A DNA stretch of 64,000 nt from Ichthyophis bannanicus (Eukaryota; Chordata; Amphibia; Gymnophiona; Ichthyophiidae). The first letter of the stretch is position 1. The number at the start of each line of letters is the position of its first letter. Position numbers and translations under genes: made by a program. Positions 1 through 10,984 of the stretch are shown one piece after another. The notes below the pieces were generated by a model that ran no database searches, was not told the DNA's origin, and worked only from the letters and a program-made list of their open reading frames with translations. The stretch is from NCBI GenBank assembly GCA_033557465.1, contig CM066048.1, positions 13,492,305 through 13,556,304 on the forward strand, read 5' to 3'.

Positions 1-1247
1 CTTGAACATGTGACCTGTGTTCATGTGCACCTGCCCTTTGTGAGTGAGGCACAGTGATGCCGTTGGACTGATCCTAAGGGGATCCCTGGATTGGTGATCC
101 CCAGACTGGCCTTGAACCTGCCACCCCGCACACATGTACACAGTGACCTTAGAGTTTTGTGCCAAGGATTCTGGCTGCAGGATTATCAGGCGATAGCCTG
201 TTGTCCCCGTGGCTCCTGTTCCTGGAGGGGTGAGAGCAGCAAATAGTTTGGCTCTCGGTTCGGCCATTGGCATGGCAGCTGTGAAGTTTTGCCAGAGATG
301 CAGGCTTCACACAGTAGGCTATTTGGGATGCTCTGCAGGGTCGATGATGATGGTGGCTCCCCAATGTTGTGGGAGGATTGCCTTGGACACTGTCCTTCGT
401 TGTCCATGGCCAGGGCATAGTGGGAGCCATTTTTGGGGAAAGTTGCCTACCAGCGGTTGGCAGGGCCTGTCAGAAGAATTTTCCTGGATCCTAAGGGAGC
501 CAGGTTTTGGGGGGTGCGAGACTGGGCCAGTACCTATTCGGGGACTGAGCCAGTACCTATTCGTGAGCTTGCTGGTAGAGGCTGGTGGCATGAGGGAGAG
601 GGTCATGTACTGTTCCCTGATCTTCCTGGGTACCATGGTCTTTGGGGCCCACGCCAAGAATCTTTGCATGGTTGAGTACGCCTTTGTCCGAAGGAGGCCC
701 TTGTTCAAGTAAGTCTCCAGTTGATGAGAGCTATAGTGGGTGATTACCTCTGTGGGGCCTGACATACAGATGTCATGGTTTTGTACCCTATCACTTCCCT
801 TCTTTTTTTCTTTTTTTTTTTTTTTGGGTCTTGCGTAATAAGGATGGTGCAGCAGTCATGTTCAGCAAGGTGCTGAGGACAGGGGCCTCTATCAGAAGGT
901 GATCGTATTGAGGGAGCCTTGACATAGCCTATGTCCAGGCCATCCTATGTATGCATACCTTTAGTGAACCAACACTGTAGGTAATAGGACAATGGGCATG
1001 CTGGACTGTGGCCTCACCAGTCTTGCAGTTGCCCTATGCTCCCCTTTTAGTTGTGCGCGTCCCTGGAGCAGGATCAAGTCTGCTGGGTTTGAAGTTAGCC
1101 GAGCCGCCAGAGGTTCTTTGGGGGCAAGCCAGATCCAGAGGGGAAAGCCAGGGCTTTCAATAGTTTGTGATACAATAGGTTGGTGTATTCGTGCTCTATG
1201 GCCCACCATGTTACCACAGGGACATGGTTAAGATACCTGGTCCATTG

Positions 1248-1318
1248 GCTGGACACGAACCCACAACCTTCATTTCTGTATATAGTAACTGTACAGGGTG
1301 TACTGTGCTGCCACGTTC
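1248..1318 (-). other. tRNA-like module inside the DIRS-like element
   Basis: On the minus strand, a B-box-like GGTTCGTGTCC follows a D-loop-like stretch by about 45 bases. The corresponding place in the sister copy (19.39-19.47 kb) carries a better GGTTCAAATCC. It is a module of the element rather than a free tRNA gene, and no full cloverleaf was found by eye. Confidence 0.3.
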
Positions 1319-1375
1319 AAAGGAGAACCAGTTGAAATTGAATGCAGATCTCCTAGGTGCTAGGATGGTGTCCCG

Positions 1376-1434
1376 TGATACTTGGGAAAGCACGGTATAT
1401 AAACGTATGCTAAATAAATAAATAAATAAATAAA
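1376..1434 (+). repeat. LINE/SINE 3' tail with (AAAT)n
   Basis: The text reads GCACGGTATATAAACGTATG followed by five AAAT units. This is the usual 3' end of L2-type elements here, which end in a GGTATATAAA-like motif plus AAATAAAT. Confidence 0.5.
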
Positions 1435-1709
1435 CCACTAGGCTATCCCTCCACTTGGGTTTATGGAGGTATGTCATCCTGGTGCATGCCAATGCAGTTG
1501 GGCAGCCCTGCGAAAAGATGTGAGATCAGGATGATGATGGACTCAGGTGGTTGCACCCGAGGTGGGCAATGGAGCGGTTCCAGTGGGCAAGTTCCTGTGC
1601 CCTGCTGCCTCGTGACAGCCCAGGTGTGGCATGTACCATATTACCTATCGGTCTTAGCGCAGGGCCTTGGAAAAGACCTACTGCTGGAGGGGACTGTGAT
1701 TTGCTCATA

Positions 1710-1803
1710 GTCACAGGGCATAGTATGGTGAGGTCGATCACTGGAGGGGGCAAGTGAGTCACAGGGCATACGGTAGTGAGGTCGACCACTGGAGGGGGCA
1801 AGA
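1710..1803 (+). repeat. Two-copy tandem repeat, about 47 bp unit
   Basis: Two adjacent units begin GTCACAGGGCATA and end CACTGGAGGGGGCAAG, differing at a few positions. They lie inside the DIRS-like element. Confidence 0.7.
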
Positions 1804-2626
1804 GACCTCTTCATGGTCTACCGCTCCAGCTGGAAGATGCCTCAAACCAGCAGTTCTTGATTTTGCACTGCTGGAGGCTGGAACTGGCCGGAGGACCCAG
1901 CAGGTGCTGGCCGAAGAACCCATGATCTGGTCTGTACCTTGATCTGGACCAAAATGGTGTCTTTGATTCTAGGTGTAGAGGGGGTTCTACTGCACTGAAG
2001 TGGAGTGAACAAGTGTGACTCAAGCCCTGGACCTTGCCTGTGGAGGCCTTGCACCAACTAACTGGCTAGACTCCCACACACACAAGAGGGAAAGCCACAA
2101 ACCAGAGATTTCTGGATTAGACGGCAGGAACCATGCATGACGAGCCATTACTCAGGCTCAGAGTTTGGTGTATGCTGATGTGGGGGCTAAGGTGCAGGCA
2201 TCGGGCCAGAAGAGCCTCCCGTTGTTATGGCACCGCCCATGGAGCAGCGAGTGTCAAGGAAGGCAACCACCTTCCATCGGGGTAAGCAGCACAGTCCTTC
2301 CTCATCATGGCCTGGAAGTGTGACCTTGATGCCAGAGGGAGGGGGTGCCCCCTTATCACGGCCTCATCCAATCTGAGGGAAATCCTTGGCTACCATGGTG
2401 GCTGTAGGTGCAGTGGATTCGGAGGTGACAGGACCTGTGTCTCACCTCCATGTTACTTTACAGTGCCAGCCATCTAAGCAGGGCTCCTGCACACAGGAAG
2501 TGATTTCCCTATTGGCGCTGAGGCAGGCACGCTGGAAGTGACTCCACCTATTGGCACTGAGGCAGGCATGCCAGATAGACTCCCGCCCCCCCCCCCCATC
2601 GGTGCTGAGGAAGTGAATAATCAAAC

Positions 2627-2785
2627 TGCGCCAGAGAGAATTTCCCCCTTGGCGTCGTTGACACCGTCACACTGCTGAGGCTGAGCGGGCGGGAGCAGAT
2701 GCAGCCTCGGCAAGTGGGGCCATGATGCGCCAGAGAGGATTTCCCCCTCGGCGCTATTGACACCATCACGCTGCTGAGGTTGCTT
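2627..2785 (+). repeat. Direct duplication, about 100 bp spacing
   Basis: TGCGCCAGAGAG followed by ATTTCCCCCT occurs at about 2627 and again at about 2729, each continuing into GTTGACACC/ATTGACACC and CTGCTGAGG. It is part of the DIRS-like element. Confidence 0.65.
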
Positions 2786-3597
2786 GATTTGCTGAGTCTA
2801 CAGAAGGAGGCCCTGGAGGCACATCCTGGAACTTGCCCCAGTACTGGCATGTGCCTTGCAAGAGGATCTGTTGTAGGAGGCCCGATATGGCAGGTGTGGT
2901 GGCGGGGGGGGGGGGGTGTGACAGCTTCAGAATTTCTGCGGCCGGGGATGGAGGACCAGGGGCGCATCCTGTGCTGTGTGCGTCATTGTCGCCTCCTCCT
3001 CCTCCGCCTAGAACGGGGCCAGATTTGGAGAAGCATCAGCGGAAAACTCATTGGATTAGGCTGGTGTCCAGGGAGAGGCAGATTCAGGGTGGAGTCGATG
3101 CTGTTGGGTGGAGGGCCGACCATTGAAGCTTGTGACTGGGGATGGAGGCCTTAGAGGCACATCTCGAGCGGCAGCAGCTGCAGCAGCAGTGTTCCATAAG
3201 CCTATGTGCAGCATGTTCCGGCTGGGGTTCAGAAGATCTTAAATCAGCGGCAGGCAGATGAGATTCCAGCCAGCTCCCCCTGAACGGCATTGGAACAGAT
3301 CTGAAAAAAAGGGAACATCAGAGATAGCGTTAGAGTACATTTTAAGCAAAGTAGGTAGGAGGAAGGAGAATTCCTCTTAAGAATAAATGTAGAATTTGGT
3401 AATTTCAGTTGGAGAGTACAGAGGTCCATCTTGCTGGCAAGGCGGAAGAACTGAAACTGGCTAGCTGGGGGTGGGGCCAGTTGGCTCATGCTCAGAAGGG
3501 CGAAAACCCTTCTGAGCTATGGAGAGTAATTCTGTCTCAGCACCGTCAGATGACATCACAAAGTGTGGCTGACTCATCCTGCTTGTCCTAGGAGAAC

Positions 3598-4020
3598 CAT
3601 AGATTACACCAGGCTCTGTAACACGAATACACCTTCTACGGGAAAAACATAAGCTGAAGTGCACAAACTACCAGCTCACAGACTACCACACGTGCACACC
3701 TTCACCAAATACAGAATAAGGGAACAAAAATGTTATAATAGAAATATGTAGGCAAACACTAAACTGGAAACCCCAAGCGATGAGACAGCAGAGAAAGAGG
3801 AAAATGGAAATGCACTTCCTTCTGTACAGTGCAAAATCCAAAAGAGATCAGATGCAGATTTCTAAAAACCTGAGAGAGAAAAATGAAAGACCCTCCACAA
3901 AATGAGCATAATCCTGGGGAAAAAGGGGGATGGTGTGCATGAGCTGCTGGGAACAAATGGAGTGCAGGGCTGGATGTTCCCCAATCCTGCACTTGCAAAA
4001 TACCTCACTTCAGTTATACA
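3598..4020 (+). repeat. Dispersed unclassified repeat
   Basis: Phrases such as GAAATATGTAGGCAAACACT and CCCCAAG recur at 48.24-48.30 kb and 50.05-50.09 kb, so this is an interspersed family. I see no coding frame and cannot name the family. Confidence 0.45.
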
Positions 4021-4155
4021 CAGGACTGGCCCTAGACAAACCCCATCTGGCTGTGAAAATCTATTATTTAGTTTAAAATGTCCTGCTTTTGCCATCCTCC
4101 AGGAGCTGCTGCCCTAGGTGACTGCTTAGTTTGCCCAGTGGTTGCACCGGCCCTG
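4021..4155 (+). mobile_element. hAT-type MITE, CAGGRCTGGCC family
   Basis: The 135 bp element starts CAGGACTGGCC and ends GGCCCTG. The 8 bp flanks are GTTATACA on the left and GTTACACA on the right, a 7 of 8 target duplication as expected for hAT. The interior matches the element at 49617-49784 (ATCTATT...GCTTAG and the closing GTTG...CCGGCCCTGG). Confidence 0.75.
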
Positions 4156-4369
4156 GTTACACACAGAACAAAGGCAGACCTTCACCAAATACAGAGCATT
4201 TTTTTAAGTGCCTTCACGTCACTCCTGGGCAACCCAGCAACTTTTGGGTTTTCTTGGCAAGGTATCACCAGAGCTAGATTGCCAGGCCTTTTCTGCCAAG
4301 CCAATGGAGGGCAAAAGCTAGAAGGATGCTTGGGTGCATACGGAGAGGAATGGCTAGCAGAAAAAAGGA
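4156..4369 (+). repeat. SINE-derived fragment
   Basis: It contains TTGGGTTTTCTTGGCAAGG, the same 3'-body motif found in the SINEs at 19.8 and 21.6 kb. No tRNA head was recognised. Confidence 0.4.
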
Positions 4370-4915
4370 GGTGATAATGCCTCTGTATAAGTCTTTGGTG
4401 CGACCTCATTTGGAGTATAGTGTGCAATTCTGGAGATCACACCTTTAAAAGGATGTGAACAGGATGGAGTTGGTGCAGAGGGTGGCTACTAAAATGGTTA
4501 GTGGTCTTCATTATAAAGCATATGAGGACAGACTTAAGGATCTTAATATGTACACCTTAGAGGAAAGGCGGGATAGAGGTGATATGATTGAGATGTTTAA
4601 ATACCTCCGTGGCATAAATGTTCAGGGAGAGAGCCTCTTTCAATTGAAAGCAAGTTCTGCTGCGAGGGGACATGGGATGAGGGTGAAGGGAGATAGATTC
4701 AGGAGTGATATGCGGAAATATTTCTTTATGGAAAGAGTAGTGGATCCATGGAATAGTCTCCCAGTGGAGGTGGTAGAGATGAGGACAGTAACTGAATTCA
4801 AAAAAGCATGGGACCAACACAGAGGATCTCTAAAGGTAAAAAGGGGACTGTTGTAGTGGTTGATATGGAAGGACAGACTAGATTGGCCATGTGGTTTTTT
4901 TCTGTCCTCATATTT
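4370..4915 (+). mobile_element. CR1 LINE, 3' fragment (subfamily with CTGTCCTCAT tail)
   Basis: A 133-codon frame at 4455-4856 reads as the CR1 C-terminal region (RVATKMVSGL, YEDRLKDLNMYTLEERRDRGD, FMERVVDPWNSLPVEVV). The nucleotide 3' end is GGGACTGTTGTAGTGG... followed by the TTTTTCTGTCCTCAT tail. Two shorter copies of the same subfamily lie at 24.42 and 31.74 kb. The element is strongly 5'-truncated and lacks the RT core and endonuclease. Confidence 0.85.
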
Positions 4916-5022
4916 CTAAAGTGACCTGTTCAAGGTCACAAGGAGTGTTAGATGGGAAATGAACCCAGGTCTCCTGGATAGTAGGTTGTTGCTCTAACCA
5001 CCAGGCTACTCCTGCACTGGTT
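4916..5022 (-). mobile_element. tRNA-derived SINE fragment
   Basis: In reverse complement it reads GGAGTAGCCTGGTGGTTAGA and later a GGTTC-like box, then the GTGACCTTG block. This is the tRNA-head family seen at 13.1, 19.6, 21.5, 32.2 and 50.6 kb. Confidence 0.7.
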
Positions 5023-6002
5023 AATCACATGTTAGAGATGTGAGACACAACTGAAATGAAACTTCCAGAAGCTACTCTATGCAGTGCAAAACTTGACCTA
5101 GAAAGAGAGATGCATTTCCTCCTTGGCTAAGCCAAGCCCTAGTCATTGCTCTTATGGGAGCGGCTCTGATGCCTCGACATACCCCACAGGAAGGATGGAA
5201 GCTAAGACATCTTTCCCAGAACTGCAAAAGAGACTGCGTCCCAGGAGGGAGACTTTTAGGCCAATGCTGGTTTTGAACTTTCATCTCAAAGTAATGTAGA
5301 TCTGTAGTCCCAAATTTTGCTCACGGAAATCAGAGCTTCGAGTCCCATCATGCATCAAGATCAGATTATTATAAACCCAGGACTGGGCCTTAAATCTCCC
5401 TCCTCACAATGGGCAATATGGCAGCTCTATCCACTTGACTTATGTATTTTCCTCCAGATTCTTCGGGCCGCCTGCATTTGATGCCCCCTCCCCCCACCCC
5501 TAAATGGTGTAGCACGGGGGGGGGGGGGGGAGGGGGGTGTTTAGAGTCTCATTTGCTAAGACTTCTGTTCCCATAGAAAATGGGAAAATAAACAAGCCTA
5601 ATGTTGATCCCTTAGCACAGCGCCAACAGAAGGCAATGGCTCTCTCCTCCTCCCTTTCCCAGCACCTCCAGTAACCCTGGAGACCTGCACCTGAGGCAAC
5701 TTCCCTTTTTGCTTACCATATCACTTGGCCTGGTTATATACGAAGCAAACCCCCCTCCCCTCCCCCCCCCCCAAAAAAACACAACTTTCTCATCATCCTG
5801 ACCCCTCGTGCTTCCTCCAGTGTCTGTGTGTCTCTCTCTCTTATAAATCATCATGACTCCCCTCCATCCTCCAGTCTGCCTCATGCTCTTTCTCTCTATC
5901 ATCACGACCCCCCCCCCCCCTCCCCTAGTCTCTTTACATTTAGCAGCAGCCATTGGTCTCCCCTTCCTGGCTGTAACTGCTGAAAAATTGTTGTTTGTAT
6001 TT
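5023..6002. other. No gene recognised; homopolymer-rich spacer
   Basis: I see no gene. Notable are poly-G/poly-C tracts near 5517-5532, 5761-5771 and 5909-5922, and a short AAGTAATGTAGATCTGTAG...ATAAACCCAGGACTGG stretch near 5290-5390 that resembles the foldback elements at 37.1 and 40.8 kb. Confidence 0.4.
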
Positions 6003-7045
6003 GATAACCCGCCTATAGCGGATGCAACTAGGAGGCGTACAAAGTTAAAATGGGGAGGGGGGGGGGGGGGAGACGAGGGCACAAAGGGAAGAGGGAGAGG
6101 GTTGGCCTAGGTTACAAAATCAAGGTGAATGAAATAATAAGCACACGAAGGGCAAGAAAAGAGGGAAGTCAAAGACCAAATGGAGTCGGCTTCAGTGTGG
6201 AATGGAGAGAAAACAAAGTCAAGAAGTAATTGCAGGGAAAGCCAGGGAAAATCGCTGAGACTTCAACTGGGTCTTAAAGGACAAAAACGATAGCCGGGAG
6301 CAGAGAGAAGCTGGCAAAGAGTCCCATAAAGAAGGGGACACAACATGGAAATTGAGGAGTGGGTCAGGGAAGTGCAAATCAAACGGGGACTTGAGAAGCA
6401 GAATGGAGAATCCTGGAGGGGATATACAGAAAGAAGAGGAGACAGAAATGTCAGTAAGAAGGACATGATGGGTGAGAACGAGGACCTTAAGCTGAATACG
6501 AAAAGAAACTGGTAACCAATGCTGAGCCAGAAAGAGGGGAGTGATATGATCAAACCAAGGAGACTTGTAAAGCAACCGAAGAGCGGCAGTTTTTTGAAGC
6601 AATTGCAACCTACGAACCTGGGAGAAGGGCAGACCAGAAAAAGAGTTGCATAGTCAAGGTGGGATAAAACCAATGAAAGAATTAACAGATGCAGAAATGA
6701 GCGATCAAAGAGATGTGACATAGACCGAAGCTGGTGAAGTATAGAGCATAAAAACAACACTGAACCATCAAAGAAATAGAGGAGACAAAAGACAAGCGAG
6801 AATTAAAAACGAACACCCAGAATCTTAAGGGAAGGTTGAAAGGAAAGTGGAACTCTGTGTATGGACAGCAGAGCAGGGAGTGTAAGAGGACTCAGGAGTG
6901 CAAACAAAAGAGAGGTAAACTTGGAGGTATTAAGCACCAGACCGTGACTGCAGAGCCAGTCGGCAATCGTGTCCAGCTTACCAGAGATCTGAGAGATGTA
7001 GTGTTTCCTTTTCAGAGTTGTTCGCAGTGGGGCCCATCGCAATCA
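6003..7045 (-). mobile_element. L2-type LINE fragment with broken RT frames
   Basis: Minus-strand frames at 6219-6608, 6263-6760 and 6803-7042 give the L2 RT C-terminal region in pieces. These include LNTSKFTSLLF and SLKILGVRF upstream, then LDYATLFLVC, and QKTAALRLLYKSPWFDHITP with QHWLPVSFRIQLKVLVL. In an intact L2 these segments are one frame, so at least two frameshifts have broken it. The 3' end on the minus strand runs out near 6003, where text corresponding to a CGGGTTATCAAATACAAAC-like end is seen. Confidence 0.8.
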
Positions 7046-7970
7046 GCTCAGAAAGCGAAATGTCAGCAGTGGGGCCAGCAGCATGAGAAATTCAACCAAG
7101 CACTCGTCTGCTGCATGGCACTACTCAAGTAAAAGGAAGCGCAGCCATTTCCTGAATCCCAATGAGTGCCCACTGCCACGCTGCGCCCCACCGCACCACA
7201 CAGCTCTTGTACATGATGTTGTGCATGGCCTGGCTTGTTCAGTGTGGCTGCCAATGCTACAAGGTTTTAAAAACCTAAGACTCCTGATTTGGCGGAGGGT
7301 AGAGCAAAGTCTGCAGATGGTGGAACTACGAAGGTGCAGTCGTACACAATGAGTACATTTAAAGCCTGTCCTAAGGATTTTTTTGAGGGGGCCCCAGTCA
7401 GATGGGTTCCCCCCCCCCCTCATAGCTATGCCCCTGACTGAAGGTACTGCTGTTTAATGTGGGAGCTGTTGGTAAGAATGTTGGTGAAACATTTTCTCCA
7501 CAAGGCCATCTTGAGGAAACCATGTTGAGGTTTGAGGCGTCTATGGAAGGAGTTTCTCTGAAGTTGACGGGTGTGAAGGTGGGAGATGGCTCCATGCTTG
7601 GATCAGGTTTGTTTTCTGAAGTATCTATCTCCTTCTGTGTTTACCTCCCAAGGCCTAAACAATTGTCACTAGAGACAATGTAAGATGCTATTATCCAGCT
7701 TACTCTGGTTCTTTCAGCACAGTCTCAGCAAGTAACAACTAAATTACAAGAGAATAGTTCATTAATTAAAGTAAGCCAAGAAACTATGGTCTCTTTGAAA
7801 ATTGTGTCTATAGACCAAGAGGTGAAATTACAATCTTTGCAAGAAGCAAACTTTGGCTTTATTTAAGGAGACCATTTAAAGTGTAGAAGCTGGAGAACCC
7901 TACCAGGTCTTGCAATTTGTGCTTGATTGATTTTTTTTTTCTAGCAAGTCTTCAGCTGTCCTGAATGAAC
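7046..7970. other. No feature recognised
   Basis: About 0.9 kb without a recognised gene or repeat. The short frames do not resemble known proteins and carry no convincing splice signals. Confidence 0.35.
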
Positions 7971-7971
7971 C

Positions 7972-7997
7972 TGTTCTTGGCTGATCTCTGAAGCTAC

Positions 7998-8029
<32 letters not shown>

Positions 8030-8165
8030 TGACAGCCTTGGAATACCAGGGGCTGTAAACTCACTGCATGGAAGAAAGGCCTTGCAATCTGCTTCTGGTT
8101 TCACCTCGCCAAGAAAAGCCCAGGGGCTGGGTCATCAAATTGCAATTTATATTGTCTGCAAGGGA
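7972..8165 (+). mobile_element. 5S rRNA-derived SINE
   Basis: Bases 7976-8060 follow the 3' two thirds of vertebrate 5S rRNA: CTGATCTCTGAAGCTACGCA, then GGGTTGGGCCTGGCTAGTAC, then TTGGATGGGTGACAGCC. The 5' part of 5S is missing and the sequence continues into a SINE body (CCTTGCAATCTGCTTCTGG, CGCCAAGAAAAGCCC). This makes it a SINE of the 5S-headed class rather than a 5S gene. Confidence 0.85.
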
Positions 8166-8235
8166 GATGTCAAAGAGTTTGTTAGAGCTTCTGCAGATTT
8201 CTAAGGAGACTATTCTTTCCATTCCCAAGTTTACT

Positions 8236-8715
8236 TTCTCTGTGAACAAGCAGGAAATAAGTCATCACGAATGGGTGACATCACTGACAGAGTCCCACAC
8301 GGAATGCTCCCAGCTACCAAAGGAAGCTTTTGGGAGGTACACTGCGCATGCACGCCTACCTTCCTGCCCGTCACAGTACCATACACTCCATTCTTTTTTT
8401 TTCTTTTTTCTGCAGAGTCCCTAGGCTGTGTTTTGCAGTCCAGAAAAAAAGATTTTCTTTCTGGCCCTTGTGGACAGGATTTTATTTGCTCTTATTCTTT
8501 CTGCCTGTCATCGGTTAGCCATCCCCCCCCCCCTTTTTTTTGTGTTCTTTTTCAACACTTTTACATGGTTTTTCATCCTTCAGGGTGGTTTTCTATCCAC
8601 TGCAGTTTTTCAGTTTGACTTTGCCAAGCTGGTGTTTTTTGGCATGTCTAAGCCAGCTAGTGGCTTTAAGAAATGCACCAGGTATGGCAAGAGGTCCTCA
8701 AGGAAGCACAACCCT
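8236..8715 (+). mobile_element. DIRS-like 5' fragment with start of a gag-like frame
   Basis: It begins with a relative of the 17.25 kb terminus (GTGAACAAGCAGG...GGGTGACATCACTGAC), passes through a leader with poly-T and poly-C tracts, then reaches an ATG at 8644. That frame starts MSKPASGFKKCTRYGKR, reminiscent of the short zinc-knuckle-like opening of DIRS gag frames. The frame is lost about 70 bases later where other repeat sequence begins. The terminus similarity is seen; the gag interpretation is inference. Confidence 0.4.
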
Positions 8716-8739
8716 TACAGGAGCAAAAACAAGACAGAA

Positions 8740-9850
8740 AGGAGGAAGGAGCAGAACCAAAAGTCCTTTTATTGTAAAAACACCCCAACACGGCTGTGTT
8801 TCAGCATGGCTGCCTTCCTCAGGGGGAACCTAAAAAAATGAAAACATGCATCAATAAGACATCCATATCAGTATAAACAGAAATTATAAATAAAAAGAAT
8901 ATAAATAATACAAATACCAAAATTAAAATGTACAACTAGGAAAGTGCTCATTGGACTATACATGAAACCACAATAAAAGCAGAAGGATCACACATAAGAG
9001 GAGAACTGAAAATCTACATGATTAAATTGTATATCAAAAATTAAAACAAAAAGGAGGTAAAACTTGTAATTTATGTAATCTTTTTTATGTAATTTAACAA
9101 AAAATGGAAAGGAGAGAGATTAACAGCATGGAACTAGTCGAGGCTAATAAAAACAAAACAAAGCAAAACAAAACAAAAAAGACAAAACCCCAATGAAACC
9201 GGAAGAGAGAAGTGAGATATCAGACGTAGTCTGAGTTCCATAAGTTTAAAGGTGCATACTATAAGTAATGTGTGCAGCAAACCCCAAAAGAAATTTATAT
9301 GTATAGACACGCCTCCAGTAAAATAATATCAAAGGAATCAAAAGAACCTGTATAGTTAAACATGAAGACGAACAGCAAGGGCAGACATTTTCCAAGCAGT
9401 CCGAGAGACAGCCAACAGTCTAAACTGGTAACAATGTGGCATCAATATGCAATTCTACTGAGCCGTGACAGCGTACTAATTAGATTAAAAACCAAGGGAT
9501 ACAAACGAATATCAATAAATCAAAAAGATGAAAAACCAAAGTCAAAATTACCAGAACCTACTTGCCATACGAAGCGCTGTAAACACATTCAGTTTCACGT
9601 TGGGTAGCATCTCTCCTCTATGTGGGTAAAACCAAACTCGGCGTGCGCTCCAGGATAATACATACCCCAGTGCCTTAGAAGGAAGGTCAAGCACTGGCCA
9701 CTGGTTACCCACTGGACAGCGCAAAACATGATGTTTCGGACATAGCTTTTTGTAATCAAGGTTGTGAGACCACATTGGAGGGGTGGTGACATTGATAAGA
9801 TCCTTTTACAGCTTGAACAGAAATATACTTTTAATTTGGGCACTTTGGCA
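8740..9850 (-). mobile_element. Possible Penelope-like or other retroelement 3' region
   Basis: On the minus strand a long AT-rich stretch ends in CTGAGGAAGGCAGCCATGC, ACACGGCCGTG-like text, a GGTGTTTTTACAATAAAAGG block and GGACTTTTGGTTC. That layout resembles 3' ends of some Penelope-like elements, but no GIY-YIG or RT frame could be read here. Classification is uncertain. Confidence 0.3.
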
Positions 9851-10080
9851 CCCTCTGGTCTGAATTTAGACCTTTTTTTTTTTTTCTGTTTTTATCACTG
9901 AGTTTTCACAATAAAGTACAGTTCTTCTTTTAAGTACCTCTTGGTTCCTGGTGTGCTCCTGATGTTCTGATAGGTCGAGCTACCGGATTCAGGGTTTCTT
10001 TCCCTTCGCTGTTTTTTTTTTTCTTTTTGTTCGCTTTTAAGTCTGAGTGACCCATTTTCATTTGTTTTGATTTTAATATT
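9851..10080. other. T-rich spacer
   Basis: Poly-T tracts lie near 9873-9887 and 10009-10022, with text similar in style to the leader at 8.39-8.48 kb. No gene is seen. Confidence 0.3.
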
Positions 10081-10450
10081 GGTTTTATTTATTTTATTTA
10101 TTTATTTATTAAACACTTGTATACCGCTGCTTCCTACGATCAGCAGCGGTTTACTTTACAGAATCATAATGTATTGTACGGTACATTGAGATTTCAGTTT
10201 TACATTTTGATTAGTTAATGATTACGTAACACGGGACAAGCATTTGGATACGATACACATTTGATTAAAGCACACAGATCAAGGTATACATTTGATTTCA
10301 GTAGATTGGGGGGGGGGGGGCCCGTATATACAATTTGTACAGAATTAGTTGCCAAGGTGTACAGGCTATACATGGTTATATACAATTTGTACGGAATTAG
10401 TTGCCACGGTGTACAAGTTATACATGACTATATACTATTAGTATAGTTTA
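10081..10450 (-). repeat. LINE/SINE 3' end with internal tandem duplication
   Basis: It begins with a reversed (AAAT)n tail, then ACACTTGTATACCGCTGC and AGCAGCGGTTTAC, the 3' end of a minus-strand L2-like element. At 10325-10445 a unit of about 55 bp (ACAATTTGTACAGAATTAG...) is repeated twice. Confidence 0.55.
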
Positions 10451-10758
10451 TGAAGTAATCTTTTTTTTATCTCTAACTTTTCATTCTTCTTTTTGTCCCC
10501 TGTCTTTCTCTCCACTTCTCTCTTCTGTTCCCTCCCATTCCTGTTCAAACTGGGGGCCTCATTTGCTCCCAGCCCTAAGGCTGATTCCTCTCTTGACCAC
10601 CTGATTGAGCTAGGAAGAAGGGTGTCAGAGATAAGCCGCCTCCTCGCCCCCTTTTCTCTTTCCTGAGTTATGCCCTACCTTTGTTTTGGCCCTTCTCTCT
10701 GACTGGGAGCCTGGTCCCGGGGAATCGGAGAATGACAGAGCAGCAGGTGAGCCTTCCA

Positions 10759-10928
10759 TCACTCTGGTGTAGGTTGGGCCTCTTGCACACAGTCAGTCAC
10801 AGGCCTGTCATCACTTGAAGCAACTTCAGATGTTTTTTCGTCCTCCTGGCTCTTGCTAGTGGTGGTCATGGCTGCAGTAGGGCGGGCACGTAGGTCAGAA
10901 GCGTTCTTGTTGAGGTGACGGTAGAAGG
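10759..10928 (-). CDS. Candidate terminal coding exon of an unrecognised host gene
   Basis: Reading the minus strand, an AG acceptor (at 10929-10930) precedes a frame that runs open for about 55 codons to TGA at 10759-10761. It starts FYRHLNKNASDLRARPTAAM and ends with an acidic, serine-rich tail, DDRPVTDCVQEAQPTPE. The composition (charged, low complexity, no transposon similarity) is like the cytoplasmic C-terminus of a membrane or scaffold protein. I do not recognise the protein. Surroundings are free of obvious repeats. No poly(A) signal was identified with confidence. It could be a chance open frame. Confidence 0.35.
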
Positions 10929-10984
10929 CTATGATCACTGATCAGGGCAACCTAGAATGCCAAGCAGCAGGCATCTGAGAGTTG

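Larger units (their letters stand above)
1..3597 (-). mobile_element. Large non-coding element with DIRS-like terminus (partial, cut by window start)
   Basis: This stretch aligns in reverse complement with 17.25-20.6 kb. For example, the text around 1840-1960 matches 19.09-19.21 kb reversed, and the text around 175-330 matches 20.4-20.6 kb reversed. Its outer end lies at about 3597 and shows the same terminus as the other copy (CTGACTCATCCTGC followed by TTGTCCTAGGAG), preceded by the same hairpin near 3485-3510. It holds no long ORF; the short frames are chance. Short internal duplications are frequent. The DIRS assignment is inference from inverted termini and leader style; what is seen directly is a second, oppositely oriented copy of the 17-22 kb family. 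Confidence 0.6.

Noticed and set aside
5612..6110. 156- and 85-codon frames on opposite strands
   Set aside because: Both run through poly-G/poly-C tracts and give glycine or proline runs. No domain is visible.
7976..8060. Functional 5S rRNA gene
   Set aside because: Only the 3' two thirds of 5S is present, it is diverged, and it runs into a SINE body without a terminator at the right place.
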